From Actinomycetota bacterium (GTDB taxonomy: Bacteria; Actinomycetota; Acidimicrobiia; IMCC26256; PALSA-610): DNA of 17,083 bases. The translations under genes and the position numbers were made by a program. Positions 7,281 through 14,352 of this stretch are shown piece after piece. The notes under the pieces were generated by a model that was not told where the DNA came from, made no database searches, and saw nothing but the letters and a program-made list of their open reading frames with translations. The stretch lies in contig SXJQ01000217.1 in assembly GCA_005779345.1 (NCBI GenBank), positions 1 to 17,083 of the forward strand, read 5' to 3'. Within the stretch, counting starts at the first letter, position 1. Each line of letters begins with the position of its first letter.

Positions 7281-8558
7281 TCACGCCGCACGGGTATCTC
7301 GCTCGGGAGGTGTCAGCGAGCGCCTGCCGGCAACGCGCCCCGGTGGGCCGAGGATCCAGCCGCGCGATTTCAGCCGGTGGTGGTGGGCGCAGAGCCAGCC
7401 CAGGTTGTGCAGCGCGGTCGGCCCGCGTTTCGCGTAGTCGTGGCGGTGATCGATCTCGAGGTAGCCACGAGCGCCACAACCCTCGATGTCGCAGACCCGG
7501 CCCTGCACCATCAGCGCGGTACGCAACTTCGCGTTGATGTGCCGCCCGAAGTGCGCGACCGTGCGGATGTCGGTGCCGTCGGCCACCACCGCAGTGAGGA
7601 ACGCGTCGCCGATCTGCGCGCGGACCCACTCGGCATTGACCGGCCCGACTCCGGGGATCTCGCATCGTTCCCCCGGCCACGCGTCGCCCCGCAGCAACGC
7701 CTCGAGACTGATCACCACGTGGGTCGTGATGTGCGTTCCCCGGCCACGCGGCGCCGCCGCGCCACGGCCGCGGGCACCGCGGCCACCACCACCAGCAGCA
7801 CCTGCACCACCAGCAGCATCGACATCGCCCTCGGCCGCTCCGACCGCCGCGACCTCTGCCTCGGCGTCACCGAGGAACGCGACCGCGAGGGCATCGGCTG
7901 CGTAGGCTTCGTGGGGCTCATGCTCGCCCGTGGCGCGATGGGCGCGAAAGCTCCGCTGCACCGCGTCGTCGAGGATCGTCTTGATCTGGCCGCCGATCTC
8001 GGGCTCGAGCACGAACATGCCCGCGAACATGCCGTCGGCGTCGGTCCACGTCGACAGGCGCCGGGCCTTGCGCTGACGTGCGCGTCGTCCCGCTTCGGTC
8101 TCGGCGTTGGCCCGCGCCTCGATGCACTTCTCGCGCAACGCCGCCAGACCGGACTTCGCGGCCTCGACCAGATCGGCTTCGGCATCGGGAGCGAACTCGG
8201 TCGTCGCGGCGATGAGCGCGGCCTGCGTCGTTGTGATCGCGCCCTCACGGGCTGCGGCCTCGATCGCGGGGCTCTGCGCGATCGCCTTGCCGGCGGCGAG
8301 CATCGCCTTGGCCTCGCCCGCGGAGGACCCGAGCGCCTTCGCGCACGACTCGGTCGCGGACCGCTCGCCGCGCCCGCGATACGCGGCCGTCGCCTCCACC
8401 CGTGCGGTCGTGACCGCGATCAGCCCGTCGACCAGCCGACGGACCTGCCCCAACTCACGCAGCACGCTCACGGCATCGTCGCCCGAGAGCGACCACGCGT
8501 CGAAGCGCCGGGCGAAGGCGCCGACCTCGGTGCACAGGGCTTTGGCAGACACGAACAT
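7281..8558 (-). CDS. DUF222 and HNH endonuclease domain protein (13E12-like)
   Basis: The product is 425 aa. The N-terminal two thirds is the helical DUF222 region, including LRELGQVRRLVDGLIAVTTARVEAT and a MFAGMFVLEPEIGGQI block near 178-192. A Gly/Ala/Arg-rich low-complexity linker covers about 236-275. The C-terminal HNH domain shows Cys356/Cys361, the LEIDH motif ending at His371, then TALHNLGWLCAHHH with Asn385, Cys390 and His392-394. The architecture matches the actinobacterial 13E12 repeat family. HNH domains are metal-dependent nucleases, but the cell role of this family is not settled; mobile or selfish behaviour is often suspected. ATG 8558 is chosen because a TACGAT -10 box ends eight bases upstream; GTG 8552 and an upstream GTG 8594 are less likely. 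The start codon lies inside a perfect LexA box, so DNA-damage induction is expected. Confidence 0.9.
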   Translation of the reverse strand: MFVSAKALCTEVGAFARRFDAWSLSGDDAVSVLRELGQVRRLVDGLIAVTTARVEATAAYRGRGERSATESCAKALGSSAGEAKAMLAAGKAIAQSPAIEAAAREGAITTTQAALIAATTEFAPDAEADLVEAAKSGLAALREKCIEARANAETEAGRRARQRKARRLSTWTDADGMFAGMFVLEPEIGGQIKTILDDAVQRSFRAHRATGEHEPHEAYAADALAVAFLGDAEAEVAAVGAAEGDVDAAGGAGAAGGGGRGARGRGAAAPRGRGTHITTHVVISLEALLRGDAWPGERCEIPGVGPVNAEWVRAQIGDAFLTAVVADGTDIRTVAHFGRHINAKLRTALMVQGRVCDIEGCGARGYLEIDHRHDYAKRGPTALHNLGWLCAHHHRLKSRGWILGPPGRVAGRRSLTPPERDTRAA

Positions 8559-8565
8559 ATGTTCG
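8552..8565 (-). promoter_or_regulatory. LexA (SOS) box on the start codon of the DUF222-HNH gene
   Basis: CGAACATATGTTCG is a perfect 14-bp palindrome and an exact fit to the mycobacterial SOS box core CGAAC-N4-GTTCG. The ATG start (8558-8556) is in its centre and the -10 box is directly next to it, so a bound repressor would cover the transcription start. Several 13E12 family genes of Mycobacterium tuberculosis are known to carry LexA boxes, which supports the call. Confidence 0.85.
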
Positions 8566-8566
8566 C

Positions 8567-8572
8567 ATCGTA
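8567..8572 (-). promoter_or_regulatory. Candidate -10 box of the DUF222-HNH gene
   Basis: TACGAT on the minus strand ends eight bases before ATG 8558 and one base from the LexA box. It fits TANNNT and implies a leaderless transcript. Confidence 0.55.
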
Positions 8573-8600
8573 CCGGAGGGGTGAGACAACCCACCCCGAC

Positions 8601-8623
8601 CGACAGAACGAACGACAGAACGA
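8601..8623. repeat. Short tandem repeat between the HNH and LLM genes
   Basis: CGACAGAACGA occurs at 8601-8611 and 8613-8623 (period 12). The whole 70-bp spacer 8559-8628 otherwise holds only the HNH promoter and LexA box. No terminator with a T-run is seen. Confidence 0.6.
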
Positions 8624-8628
8624 CCGAG

Positions 8629-9762
8629 TCAGCCCGCGGCCGCGGCCTCGCGCAGCCTCGTCGTGCGGTGCACCGGGTCGGTGTCGAATTGCGGGATCAC
8701 GTGCTTGCCGAACGTCTCGGCCGCCTCGATCGCGATCTCCCCGCTCATCGCCGAACTGAGCATCCCGAACACGAGTTGGTCGACGCCGGCGTCGGCGAAC
8801 TTCTGCACGGCGCGGGTGACCTCCTCGGGGTCGCCGTAACACGTGTCGCCGGCGAGGATCGACGCCTCGAAGTCGCCGCGCGACCGCTCGGGGATCACCT
8901 CGGGCCACACGGGGACACCGGGCGGTCGCGGGAACGTGTCGAGGTACCGGAACACCAGGCTCGTCTGGTACGAGCCCGCGAGCGTCGGCGCGAGATCGCG
9001 CACGCGCTGTCCGTCTTCGAGGCACAGCATCTGGCTCGTGACCATCACGTTGTCGTTCACGTAGTCGCCGACCGGATCGGCGTCGCGAATCGTGTTCTTG
9101 TAGAGCTCGATGAGCGGCTTGAGCTGCTCGATGCTCCCGAGCGTGAAGCACAACACGCCGAGGCCCATGCGCGCGGCCTTCTCGAACGTGCTCGGCGAGC
9201 CGGCGGCGACCCACATCGGCGGGTGCGGTGACGAATACGGCTTCGGCAACACGTTGCGCTCCGGCATCGCGAAGTGCGTGCCGGCGTGGCCGCCGTAGGC
9301 GTCGGCGCGCCACATCGCGCGGAACTCACCGACGACCTCGTCGAACATCTCCCGGGTGAGGTCGGGATCGTCGATCCCGAAGCCGCCCTGTTCAGTGGTC
9401 GACGAGCCGCGACCCATGCCGAACTCGAAGCGGCCCTCCGAGAGGTGGTCGAGCATCGTGACGCGTTCGGCGATCCGCGCGGGGTGGTTCACGGGCGGCG
9501 TGATGTTGAAGATGCCCGAGCCGATGTGGATGCGTTCGGTCGCGTGTGCGAGATAGCCGAGGAAGACCTCGCTCGCCGACAGGTGCGAGTACTCGGTGAG
9601 GAAGTGGTGCTCGGTCACCCAGCTGTACTTGAAGCCGCTGCGGTCGCCGGCCTGGACGAGCGCGACCTCCTCCATGAGGCGCTGGTGCTCCGGCGCCGCC
9701 TTGCCCTGCGCCCACTGATGCAGCACACAGCCGGAATTGAACAACCCGAATTCGAGACCCAT
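8629..9762 (-). CDS. LLM-class flavin-dependent oxidoreductase, bacterial-luciferase-like
   Basis: The product is 377 aa. It is a TIM-barrel luciferase-family protein: YSWVTEHHF (47-54), LAHATERIHIGSGI, then NHPARIAERVTMLDHLSEGRFEFGMGRG (92-119), and the later PHPPMWVAAGSPST segment that binds the flavin phosphate in relatives. The EHHF motif is typical of FMN-dependent alkanal monooxygenase-type members rather than of short F420 reductases, so FMNH2 and O2 are the likelier partners, but this needs structural comparison. The substrate is unknown. It is transcribed away from the second LLM gene across a 35-bp spacer that contains a KstR-type operator, so both are expected to answer to the same TetR-family repressor. 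ATG 9762 lies six bases after a TAGTCT -10 box; there is no ribosome site, pointing to a leaderless message. Confidence 0.9.
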   Translation of the reverse strand: MGLEFGLFNSGCVLHQWAQGKAAPEHQRLMEEVALVQAGDRSGFKYSWVTEHHFLTEYSHLSASEVFLGYLAHATERIHIGSGIFNITPPVNHPARIAERVTMLDHLSEGRFEFGMGRGSSTTEQGGFGIDDPDLTREMFDEVVGEFRAMWRADAYGGHAGTHFAMPERNVLPKPYSSPHPPMWVAAGSPSTFEKAARMGLGVLCFTLGSIEQLKPLIELYKNTIRDADPVGDYVNDNVMVTSQMLCLEDGQRVRDLAPTLAGSYQTSLVFRYLDTFPRPPGVPVWPEVIPERSRGDFEASILAGDTCYGDPEEVTRAVQKFADAGVDQLVFGMLSSAMSGEIAIEAAETFGKHVIPQFDTDPVHRTTRLREAAAAG

Positions 9763-9768
9763 GGGCCG

Positions 9769-9774
9769 AGACTA
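9769..9774 (-). promoter_or_regulatory. -10 box for the minus-strand LLM gene
   Basis: TAGTCT on the minus strand ends six bases before ATG 9762 and lies mostly inside the operator palindrome. It is the mirror image of the plus-strand box at 9785-9790. The -35 position would fall in the first codons of the opposite gene and shows no clear consensus. Confidence 0.55.
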
Positions 9775-9789
9775 GAACACGTTCTAGTC
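9770..9789. promoter_or_regulatory. KstR-type TetR operator between divergent LLM genes
   Basis: Two perfect 9-bp arms, GACTAGAAC and GTTCTAGTC, flank a 2-bp centre (AC). The inner 14 bp, TAGAACACGTTCTA at 9773-9786, is an exact match to the KstR consensus TNNAACNNGTTNNA known from sterol catabolism genes of mycobacteria and rhodococci. The palindrome begins seven bases from one start codon and ends eight bases from the other, and it overlaps both -10 boxes. A KstR-like or related TetR repressor would be able to shut both promoters at once. The repressor gene itself is not in the window. Confidence 0.8.
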
Positions 9790-9790
9790 T
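9785..9790 (+). promoter_or_regulatory. -10 box for the plus-strand LLM gene
   Basis: TAGTCT ends seven bases before ATG 9798 and overlaps the right arm of the operator. The placement implies a leaderless message. Its -35 region would cover the start codon of the divergent gene. Confidence 0.55.
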
Positions 9791-9797
9791 TGCTTCC

Positions 9798-10673
9798 ATG
9801 CGCTGGTGTGTCCCGTTCCCGATGTTCGCCGCCGACCACCTCCTGCCGATGGCGCGGGCCGCCGAGGCGAACGGTTTCGACTCCATCGCCGTCCCCGACT
9901 CGGTCTTCTTCCCCGAGCGCGTGTCGGCCGACTACCCCTACTCCGCCGACGGTGGGCGCTTCTGGCCGCCCGAAACCCCCTTCGTCGACCCGTTCGTGGC
10001 GATGCCGGCGATGGCGGCGGTCACCGAACGCATCGAGTTCACGACCAACGTGGTGAAACTACCGATCCGCGATCCGCTGCTCGTCGCCAAGCAGCTCGCG
10101 AGCATCGCGGTGTTGTCGGGCGAGCGGGTGAGCCTCGGGGTCGGCCTGTCGTGGATCCCCGAGGAGTTCGCCTGGACCCACACCGAGATGCGCACCCGCG
10201 GCCGCCGCTGCGACGAGATGATCGACATCCTCCGCCTCGTGTGCGGTGGCGGCGGTCCGCGTTTCGTCGAGTACCACGGCGCCCACTACGACTTCGACCG
10301 CTTGATGATCTCACCGGCACCCGAGCGCGCGGTCCCGATCATCGTCGGTGGCCTCTCGGAACCGGGCCTGCGACGCGCGGCACGCGCCGCCGACGGTTGG
10401 ATCTCGGTCCAGAACTCCACGGCCGAGATCACCCAGGCGATCGCCGATCTCGACCGCTACCGAGCCGAGTACGGCCGGTCCGACATGCCGTTCTCGCTCA
10501 ACGTCTTGGCGATCGATGCCTTCGACCTCGACGGCTATCGCCGCCTCGCCGATCTCGGCGTCACCGAGATCCAGGCAGTGCCGTGGTACTTCTACGGCGG
10601 TGACCCCGAGGATCTCTCGGTGCGGATCGACTCGCTCGCCCGCTTCGCCGACACGGTGATCGCGCGCTGGTGA
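9798..10673 (+). CDS. LLM-class oxidoreductase, probably F420-dependent (Rv2161c-like)
   Basis: The product is 291 aa, shorter than the divergent partner. It starts directly with the barrel (MRWCVPFP), then MARAAEANGFDSIAVPD, ITERIEFTTN-like strand TERIEFTTNVVKLP (76-89), LASIAVLSGERVSLGVGLSW (100-119), the helix RCDEMIDILR, and the phosphate-binding GGLSEPGLRRAARAADGWI segment. These match the short actinobacterial LLM group usually annotated as F420-dependent. Cofactor choice is inferred from family resemblance, since no F420-defining residue can be proved by eye. The substrate is unknown. It shares the KstR-type operator with the opposite LLM gene, suggesting both act in one degradation pathway. 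The gene ends 58 bp before the end of the opposing 180-aa unknown gene. Confidence 0.88.
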   Translation: MRWCVPFPMFAADHLLPMARAAEANGFDSIAVPDSVFFPERVSADYPYSADGGRFWPPETPFVDPFVAMPAMAAVTERIEFTTNVVKLPIRDPLLVAKQLASIAVLSGERVSLGVGLSWIPEEFAWTHTEMRTRGRRCDEMIDILRLVCGGGGPRFVEYHGAHYDFDRLMISPAPERAVPIIVGGLSEPGLRRAARAADGWISVQNSTAEITQAIADLDRYRAEYGRSDMPFSLNVLAIDAFDLDGYRRLADLGVTEIQAVPWYFYGGDPEDLSVRIDSLARFADTVIARW

Positions 10674-10727
10674 GACGGCAACACGCGGCGAGCGACTCAC
10701 GCTCGGGCGGGGCGGTGCCCGGACCCT

Positions 10728-10746
10728 TCGGTCAGTGGGTGACCGA
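10728..10746. terminator. Possible hairpin in the convergent gap
   Basis: TCGGTCA and TGACCGA form a 7-bp perfect stem around GTGGG. It overlaps the stop codon of the 180-aa gene and lies 54 bp after the LLM stop. There is no T-run on either strand, so a true intrinsic terminator is uncertain. Confidence 0.25.
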
Positions 10747-11274
10747 CGCCTGAGCGGTGCTGTCGCGCCAGCCCGCGATCCGTGGCGCGATCTCGGCGGG
10801 TGGGCGCCGCAACAACTCGGCGGGGACCGCGTCGACGAGCGCGCGCCGATGCTGGTAATGGTGATCGGCGTCGTGCACCAACCGGCTGCGGCGAACGGCC
10901 CAATCGGGGTCGGCCGAACCGTCGTAGCCGAGCAGCGCGATCGCGATGTCGAGGTCGGCCTTCACCGGCGCCCGGCCGAACTCGCCGGCGCGCTTCATGG
11001 CGATCTCCGCGATCACGGCCACGACGTCGTGGACCCGTTCGCCCGCAGCGAGGCGCAGCGAACCCTTGGCGCGCTCGGCGAGCGTCCGCGCATAGCCGAC
11101 GTTCGGACCGGGCGTCCCGAGCAGCGCTCCCGGTGCTCTGTCCACGCCGACCTCGCCGGGACGGCGGCCCGGCTCGGCCCGGCGGGCCGGCGGGTAGGCG
11201 ACGCCGGCCGGGAGGTTCTGACGATGGCGCGGGGCGTCGTCGAGGTGGTTGGCGACGAAAGGGTCGGTCGGCAC
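10732..11274 (-). CDS. Conserved-looking protein of unknown function, 180 aa
   Basis: I do not recognise this protein. It is 180 aa with no signal peptide or membrane segment. The first ~55 residues are Pro/Arg-rich and probably loose. The rest is helical and regular: VGYARTLAERAKGSLRLAAGERVHDVVAVIAEIAMKRAGEFG, then a VKADLDIAIALLGYDG stretch, a histidine cluster (HDADHHYQHRR) and a Pro-rich tail. The ordered core and the promoter-start spacing argue for a real gene. I chose GTG 11274 because a TAGGGT -10 box ends seven bases upstream; the open frame running further upstream to 12897 is antisense to the PAS-GGDEF-EAL gene. The histidine cluster could bind metal, but nothing proves this. It diverges from the c-di-GMP gene across 168 bp and converges on the LLM gene. 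Confidence 0.75.
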   Translation of the reverse strand: MPTDPFVANHLDDAPRHRQNLPAGVAYPPARRAEPGRRPGEVGVDRAPGALLGTPGPNVGYARTLAERAKGSLRLAAGERVHDVVAVIAEIAMKRAGEFGRAPVKADLDIAIALLGYDGSADPDWAVRRSRLVHDADHHYQHRRALVDAVPAELLRRPPAEIAPRIAGWRDSTAQASVTH

Positions 11275-11442
11275 GACGCGAACCCTAGCCAAGGCTCCCT
11301 CGCCCGCCGCTGCCGGCCTCGAAGCCCCGAGTCGTGCCTCAGGTGGCGCGTGCGGCCGCCGAAAGAGACCTCGAAGCTGGGTGAAGTGTCCAGCTCGTCG
11401 ACGCTGCGCTCTCGGGGCGAGGGAGCAATCGACAGGACCGCC
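11275..11442. other. Divergent intergenic region, 168 bp
   Basis: It separates the 180-aa gene (-) from the PAS-GGDEF-EAL gene (+). The left edge carries the TAGGGT box described separately. On the plus strand, CTCAGG (11338-11343) and GCCGAAAG (11358-11365) with a 14-bp gap loosely resemble a FliA/WhiG-type sigma-28 promoter, about 80 bp before the ATG; this is a weak match. Close to the ATG, CAGGA (five bases upstream) is a possible ribosome site. No ORF or RNA gene is seen. Confidence 0.5.
11282..11287 (-). promoter_or_regulatory. Candidate -10 box of the 180-aa gene
   Basis: TAGGGT on the minus strand fits TANNNT and ends seven bases before GTG 11274. No Shine-Dalgarno sequence lies between them, so a leaderless message is expected. 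It is the main support for the GTG start. Confidence 0.5.
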
Positions 11443-14352
11443 ATGCCGACCGAACTCGACCTGCTGATCACGATCGGGTTCGCGATCGCGATGGTGTCGT
11501 TGCTCGTCGTCGCGACGCGGCGGCTCACCCGCCAACACGCTCACGCGGTCGGCGCCGCGCACCGCCTCGGGTCGACCCTTCATGCCGCGTTCGCCGCCCA
11601 TCCCGATCGTTGGGCGGTCGTCGACGACGCGCTCGTCGTCACCGAGATCCACTATCCGGAACACGACGCGGCCGTCCGTGCCGCGATCATCGGCCGGCCG
11701 GTCGAACGGATCACGCCACCACACATGTGGCACGACCTGTTGTGCGCGATCGATGCCGTCCGTGATGGCGCACCGCCCGTCGCCTTCAACTGCACGATGG
11801 AGATCGAGGGTGAACCACGCCTGTTCGAATCGCGCGTGAGCGCGATTCCGGGCGGCGGGTTCGTCATCGTCGGCCGCGACGTGACCGCGATCCAACAGGT
11901 GCTCGACGAGCTCGTCGCGTCGGAGGAACGCTTCCGCACGCTGGCCGACCGCGCGCCGATCGGCGTATTCATGACCGACGAGACCGGTGCGAACGTGTAC
12001 TCGAACGCCGCCTGGTGCGAGATCAGCGGAACGAGTCACGACGACAACGAGGGCGACGGCTGGGCCGACCTGATCCACGTCGACGACCGCGATCGGGTGT
12101 GGGAGGCCTGGCAGGAGGCCTTCACGTCGGGAGGTCGATTCGACGAGCGATTCCGGATCTTGACGCCGTCGGGCGCCACCCGCTGGATCCACTCGGTCAG
12201 CGCGCCGATCGTCGACGCCGGAACGTTCCGCGGGTTCCTCGGCTCCGCGATCGACATCACGAACGAGCGCACGGCGAGCGAGGCCGTCGAACGCAGCGAA
12301 GCCCGGCTGCGTTCCATCGTGGAGACCACGAACGACGCGGTGCTGATCGTCGACTTCGACGAGACGATCGCCGAGGCCAACGACCGCGCCCACCGTCTGG
12401 TCGGCGTCGCCGAGGGGAGGCTGCGTGGTCGGCGCTGGACCGACATCGTCGCGCGCACCGCGCACGAGCGCGGCACGAACCACGAGGCGTTGCGCGCGGA
12501 ACTCGCGACGACCGGCCGCGTCGAGCGGACCGAGCTCCGGATCGCGCGCTTCGACGGGCCGCCGATCTGGGTGCTCGCGTCGGCTCGGCTCTGCCAGGGG
12601 ACCAACCCGGGCGAAGGACACGTCGTCGTCGTGTTCACCGACGTGTCCGAACTGAAGCTCGCCGAGGCCGACCTCCGCGACTCCGAGGCGCGCACGCGCG
12701 GCATCCTCGAGAACGCGGCCGAGGCGATCATCTCGCTCGACGAGCACGGCCACATCGAAGCGACGAACCGCGCCGCACAACAGATGTTCGCCGTCGACCC
12801 CGACGCCGCGCGCGGCGAGCCCGTGACCAGCCTCCTCGACGGTGTCCCGATCGCCCACGTCGACGCCCGCTGGCTGGAGGAACCTTCGTCGATCCACGAG
12901 GGCATCACCACCGGTCGCCGCACCGACGGGACGACCTTTCCGATCGAGGTCTCGGTCAGCTCACTGGTCGTGGCCGGACGCCGGCTCGTCACCTGGATCG
13001 TCCGCGACGTCTCGAGTCGCCACGCGTACGAGGCACAGCTCGAGCACTTCGCTCGGCGCGACGCCCTCACCGGGCTCGCGAACCGTCGCTACCTGCACGA
13101 CCGGCTCGACGCAGCGATCGCACGGGCGCGACGCACGAACGGACTCGTCGCGGTGCTGTTCTGCGATCTCGATCGGTTCAAGGTCGTGAACGACAGCCTC
13201 GGTCACGAAGTCGGCGATCGCCTCATCGTCGCGGTCGCTGCTCGCATCCAGGACGCAGTGCGAGGCACCGACCTCCTCGCCCGCCTCGGCGGCGACGAAT
13301 TCGTGGTCTGCGCCGAGCATCTCACCACGATCGGGCAGGTCGCCGATCTCGCAGGTCGGATCGCGGAGTCGCTCGACACGCCGTTCGAGGTCGACGGGCG
13401 TGAGATCTACGTCACGACTTCGATCGGCATCGCCCTGTGGAGCGGCGGTGCGGAGACCCCGACGGACCTGATCCGCAACGCCGATACGGCGATGTATCGG
13501 GCGAAGGACAACGGTCGCAATCGCTTCGAACTGTTCGACGAGGCGATGCAGACCTGGGCCAACGCGCGCCTCGAGTACGACGCGGCGTTGCGACGCGCGA
13601 TCGAACGCGACGAGTTCGTGAACTTCTACCAGCCGCTCACCGACCTCCGTTCCGGAGCGACGCTGAAGCTCGAGGCGCTCGTGCGCTGGGAGCGCGAGGG
13701 CCTCGGGTTCGTATCGCCCTCCGAGTTCGTCCCGCTCGCCGAGGAGACCGGCCTCGTCGTGGCGCTCGGTGCGTTCGTGCTCGATCAGGCTTGCCGAGAC
13801 TGTGCTGCATGGCAGGACATCGCGCCCGAGGTCGGCGTGACCGTCAACGTCTCGGCCCGCCAACTCGGCCCCGAACTCATCACCACGGTCGCGAACGCCC
13901 TGCGCCGCCGACACCTCCGGCCCGAGTTGCTGACGCTCGAGATCACCGAGAGCCTGCTGATGGACGACGTCCCCCGAGCGCTCGAACTGCTCCACGAGCT
14001 CCGTGCGCTCGGGGTCTCGCTCGCGCTCGACGACTTCGGGACCGGATACTCGTCGCTCACCTACCTGCGCGAACTTCCGATCCAGTTCCTCAAGATCGAC
14101 CAGTCGTTCGTGCGCGGCATCGACGACGCGGGGGCCTCGTTGATCGTCGAGTCGATCATCGCGCTGGCGCACGCGCTGCGCCTCGGCGTCGTCGCCGAGG
14201 GCGTCGAGCGCGAGGACCAACGCGCCTCGCTCACCCAGCTCGGCTGCGACCTCGGCCAGGGCTTCATCTGGGCACGGCCGATGCCCATCGCGGACGCCAA
14301 CCGCTACCTCGTGGCGCAGCGCGCCGCCCAGGGGTCTCAGCCCGCGCGCTGA
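11443..14352 (+). CDS. Membrane-anchored PAS-GGDEF-EAL cyclic di-GMP enzyme
   Basis: The product is 969 aa. A single membrane segment lies at about residues 5-25, followed by a degenerate PAS-like region (about 45-150) and three clearer PAS/PAC units starting near 160, 285 and 414, each preceded by a SEARxR or SEERFR linker. The GGDEF domain (about 536-697) has an intact GGDEF at 616-620 and an intact inhibitory I-site RGTD at 607-610. The EAL domain (about 712-955) has EAL at 744-746, Asn802, Glu833, DDFGTGYSS from 863, Lys884, Glu919 and Gln939, all the usual catalytic positions. It should therefore be able both to make and to break down cyclic di-GMP, with direction set by the sensor domains; the signal is unknown. 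ATG 11443 is chosen because it gives the membrane segment directly; the frame upstream to 10735 is not protein-like. The end overlaps cimA by 16 bp tail to tail. Confidence 0.95.
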   Translation: MPTELDLLITIGFAIAMVSLLVVATRRLTRQHAHAVGAAHRLGSTLHAAFAAHPDRWAVVDDALVVTEIHYPEHDAAVRAAIIGRPVERITPPHMWHDLLCAIDAVRDGAPPVAFNCTMEIEGEPRLFESRVSAIPGGGFVIVGRDVTAIQQVLDELVASEERFRTLADRAPIGVFMTDETGANVYSNAAWCEISGTSHDDNEGDGWADLIHVDDRDRVWEAWQEAFTSGGRFDERFRILTPSGATRWIHSVSAPIVDAGTFRGFLGSAIDITNERTASEAVERSEARLRSIVETTNDAVLIVDFDETIAEANDRAHRLVGVAEGRLRGRRWTDIVARTAHERGTNHEALRAELATTGRVERTELRIARFDGPPIWVLASARLCQGTNPGEGHVVVVFTDVSELKLAEADLRDSEARTRGILENAAEAIISLDEHGHIEATNRAAQQMFAVDPDAARGEPVTSLLDGVPIAHVDARWLEEPSSIHEGITTGRRTDGTTFPIEVSVSSLVVAGRRLVTWIVRDVSSRHAYEAQLEHFARRDALTGLANRRYLHDRLDAAIARARRTNGLVAVLFCDLDRFKVVNDSLGHEVGDRLIVAVAARIQDAVRGTDLLARLGGDEFVVCAEHLTTIGQVADLAGRIAESLDTPFEVDGREIYVTTSIGIALWSGGAETPTDLIRNADTAMYRAKDNGRNRFELFDEAMQTWANARLEYDAALRRAIERDEFVNFYQPLTDLRSGATLKLEALVRWEREGLGFVSPSEFVPLAEETGLVVALGAFVLDQACRDCAAWQDIAPEVGVTVNVSARQLGPELITTVANALRRRHLRPELLTLEITESLLMDDVPRALELLHELRALGVSLALDDFGTGYSSLTYLRELPIQFLKIDQSFVRGIDDAGASLIVESIIALAHALRLGVVAEGVEREDQRASLTQLGCDLGQGFIWARPMPIADANRYLVAQRAAQGSQPAR

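Noticed and set aside
5996..7291. N-terminal extension of the P450 frame
   Set aside because: It runs antisense through the HAD and SnoaL-like genes; the P450 aligns from ATG 5995.
7741..7830. GC-rich simple repeats considered as a separate repeat element
   Set aside because: They encode the Gly/Ala/Arg-rich linker of the DUF222-HNH protein and keep its frame.
10735..11442. N-terminal extension of the PAS-GGDEF-EAL frame
   Set aside because: The translation before ATG 11443 is not protein-like and overlaps the antisense 180-aa gene; the membrane segment starts right after ATG 11443.
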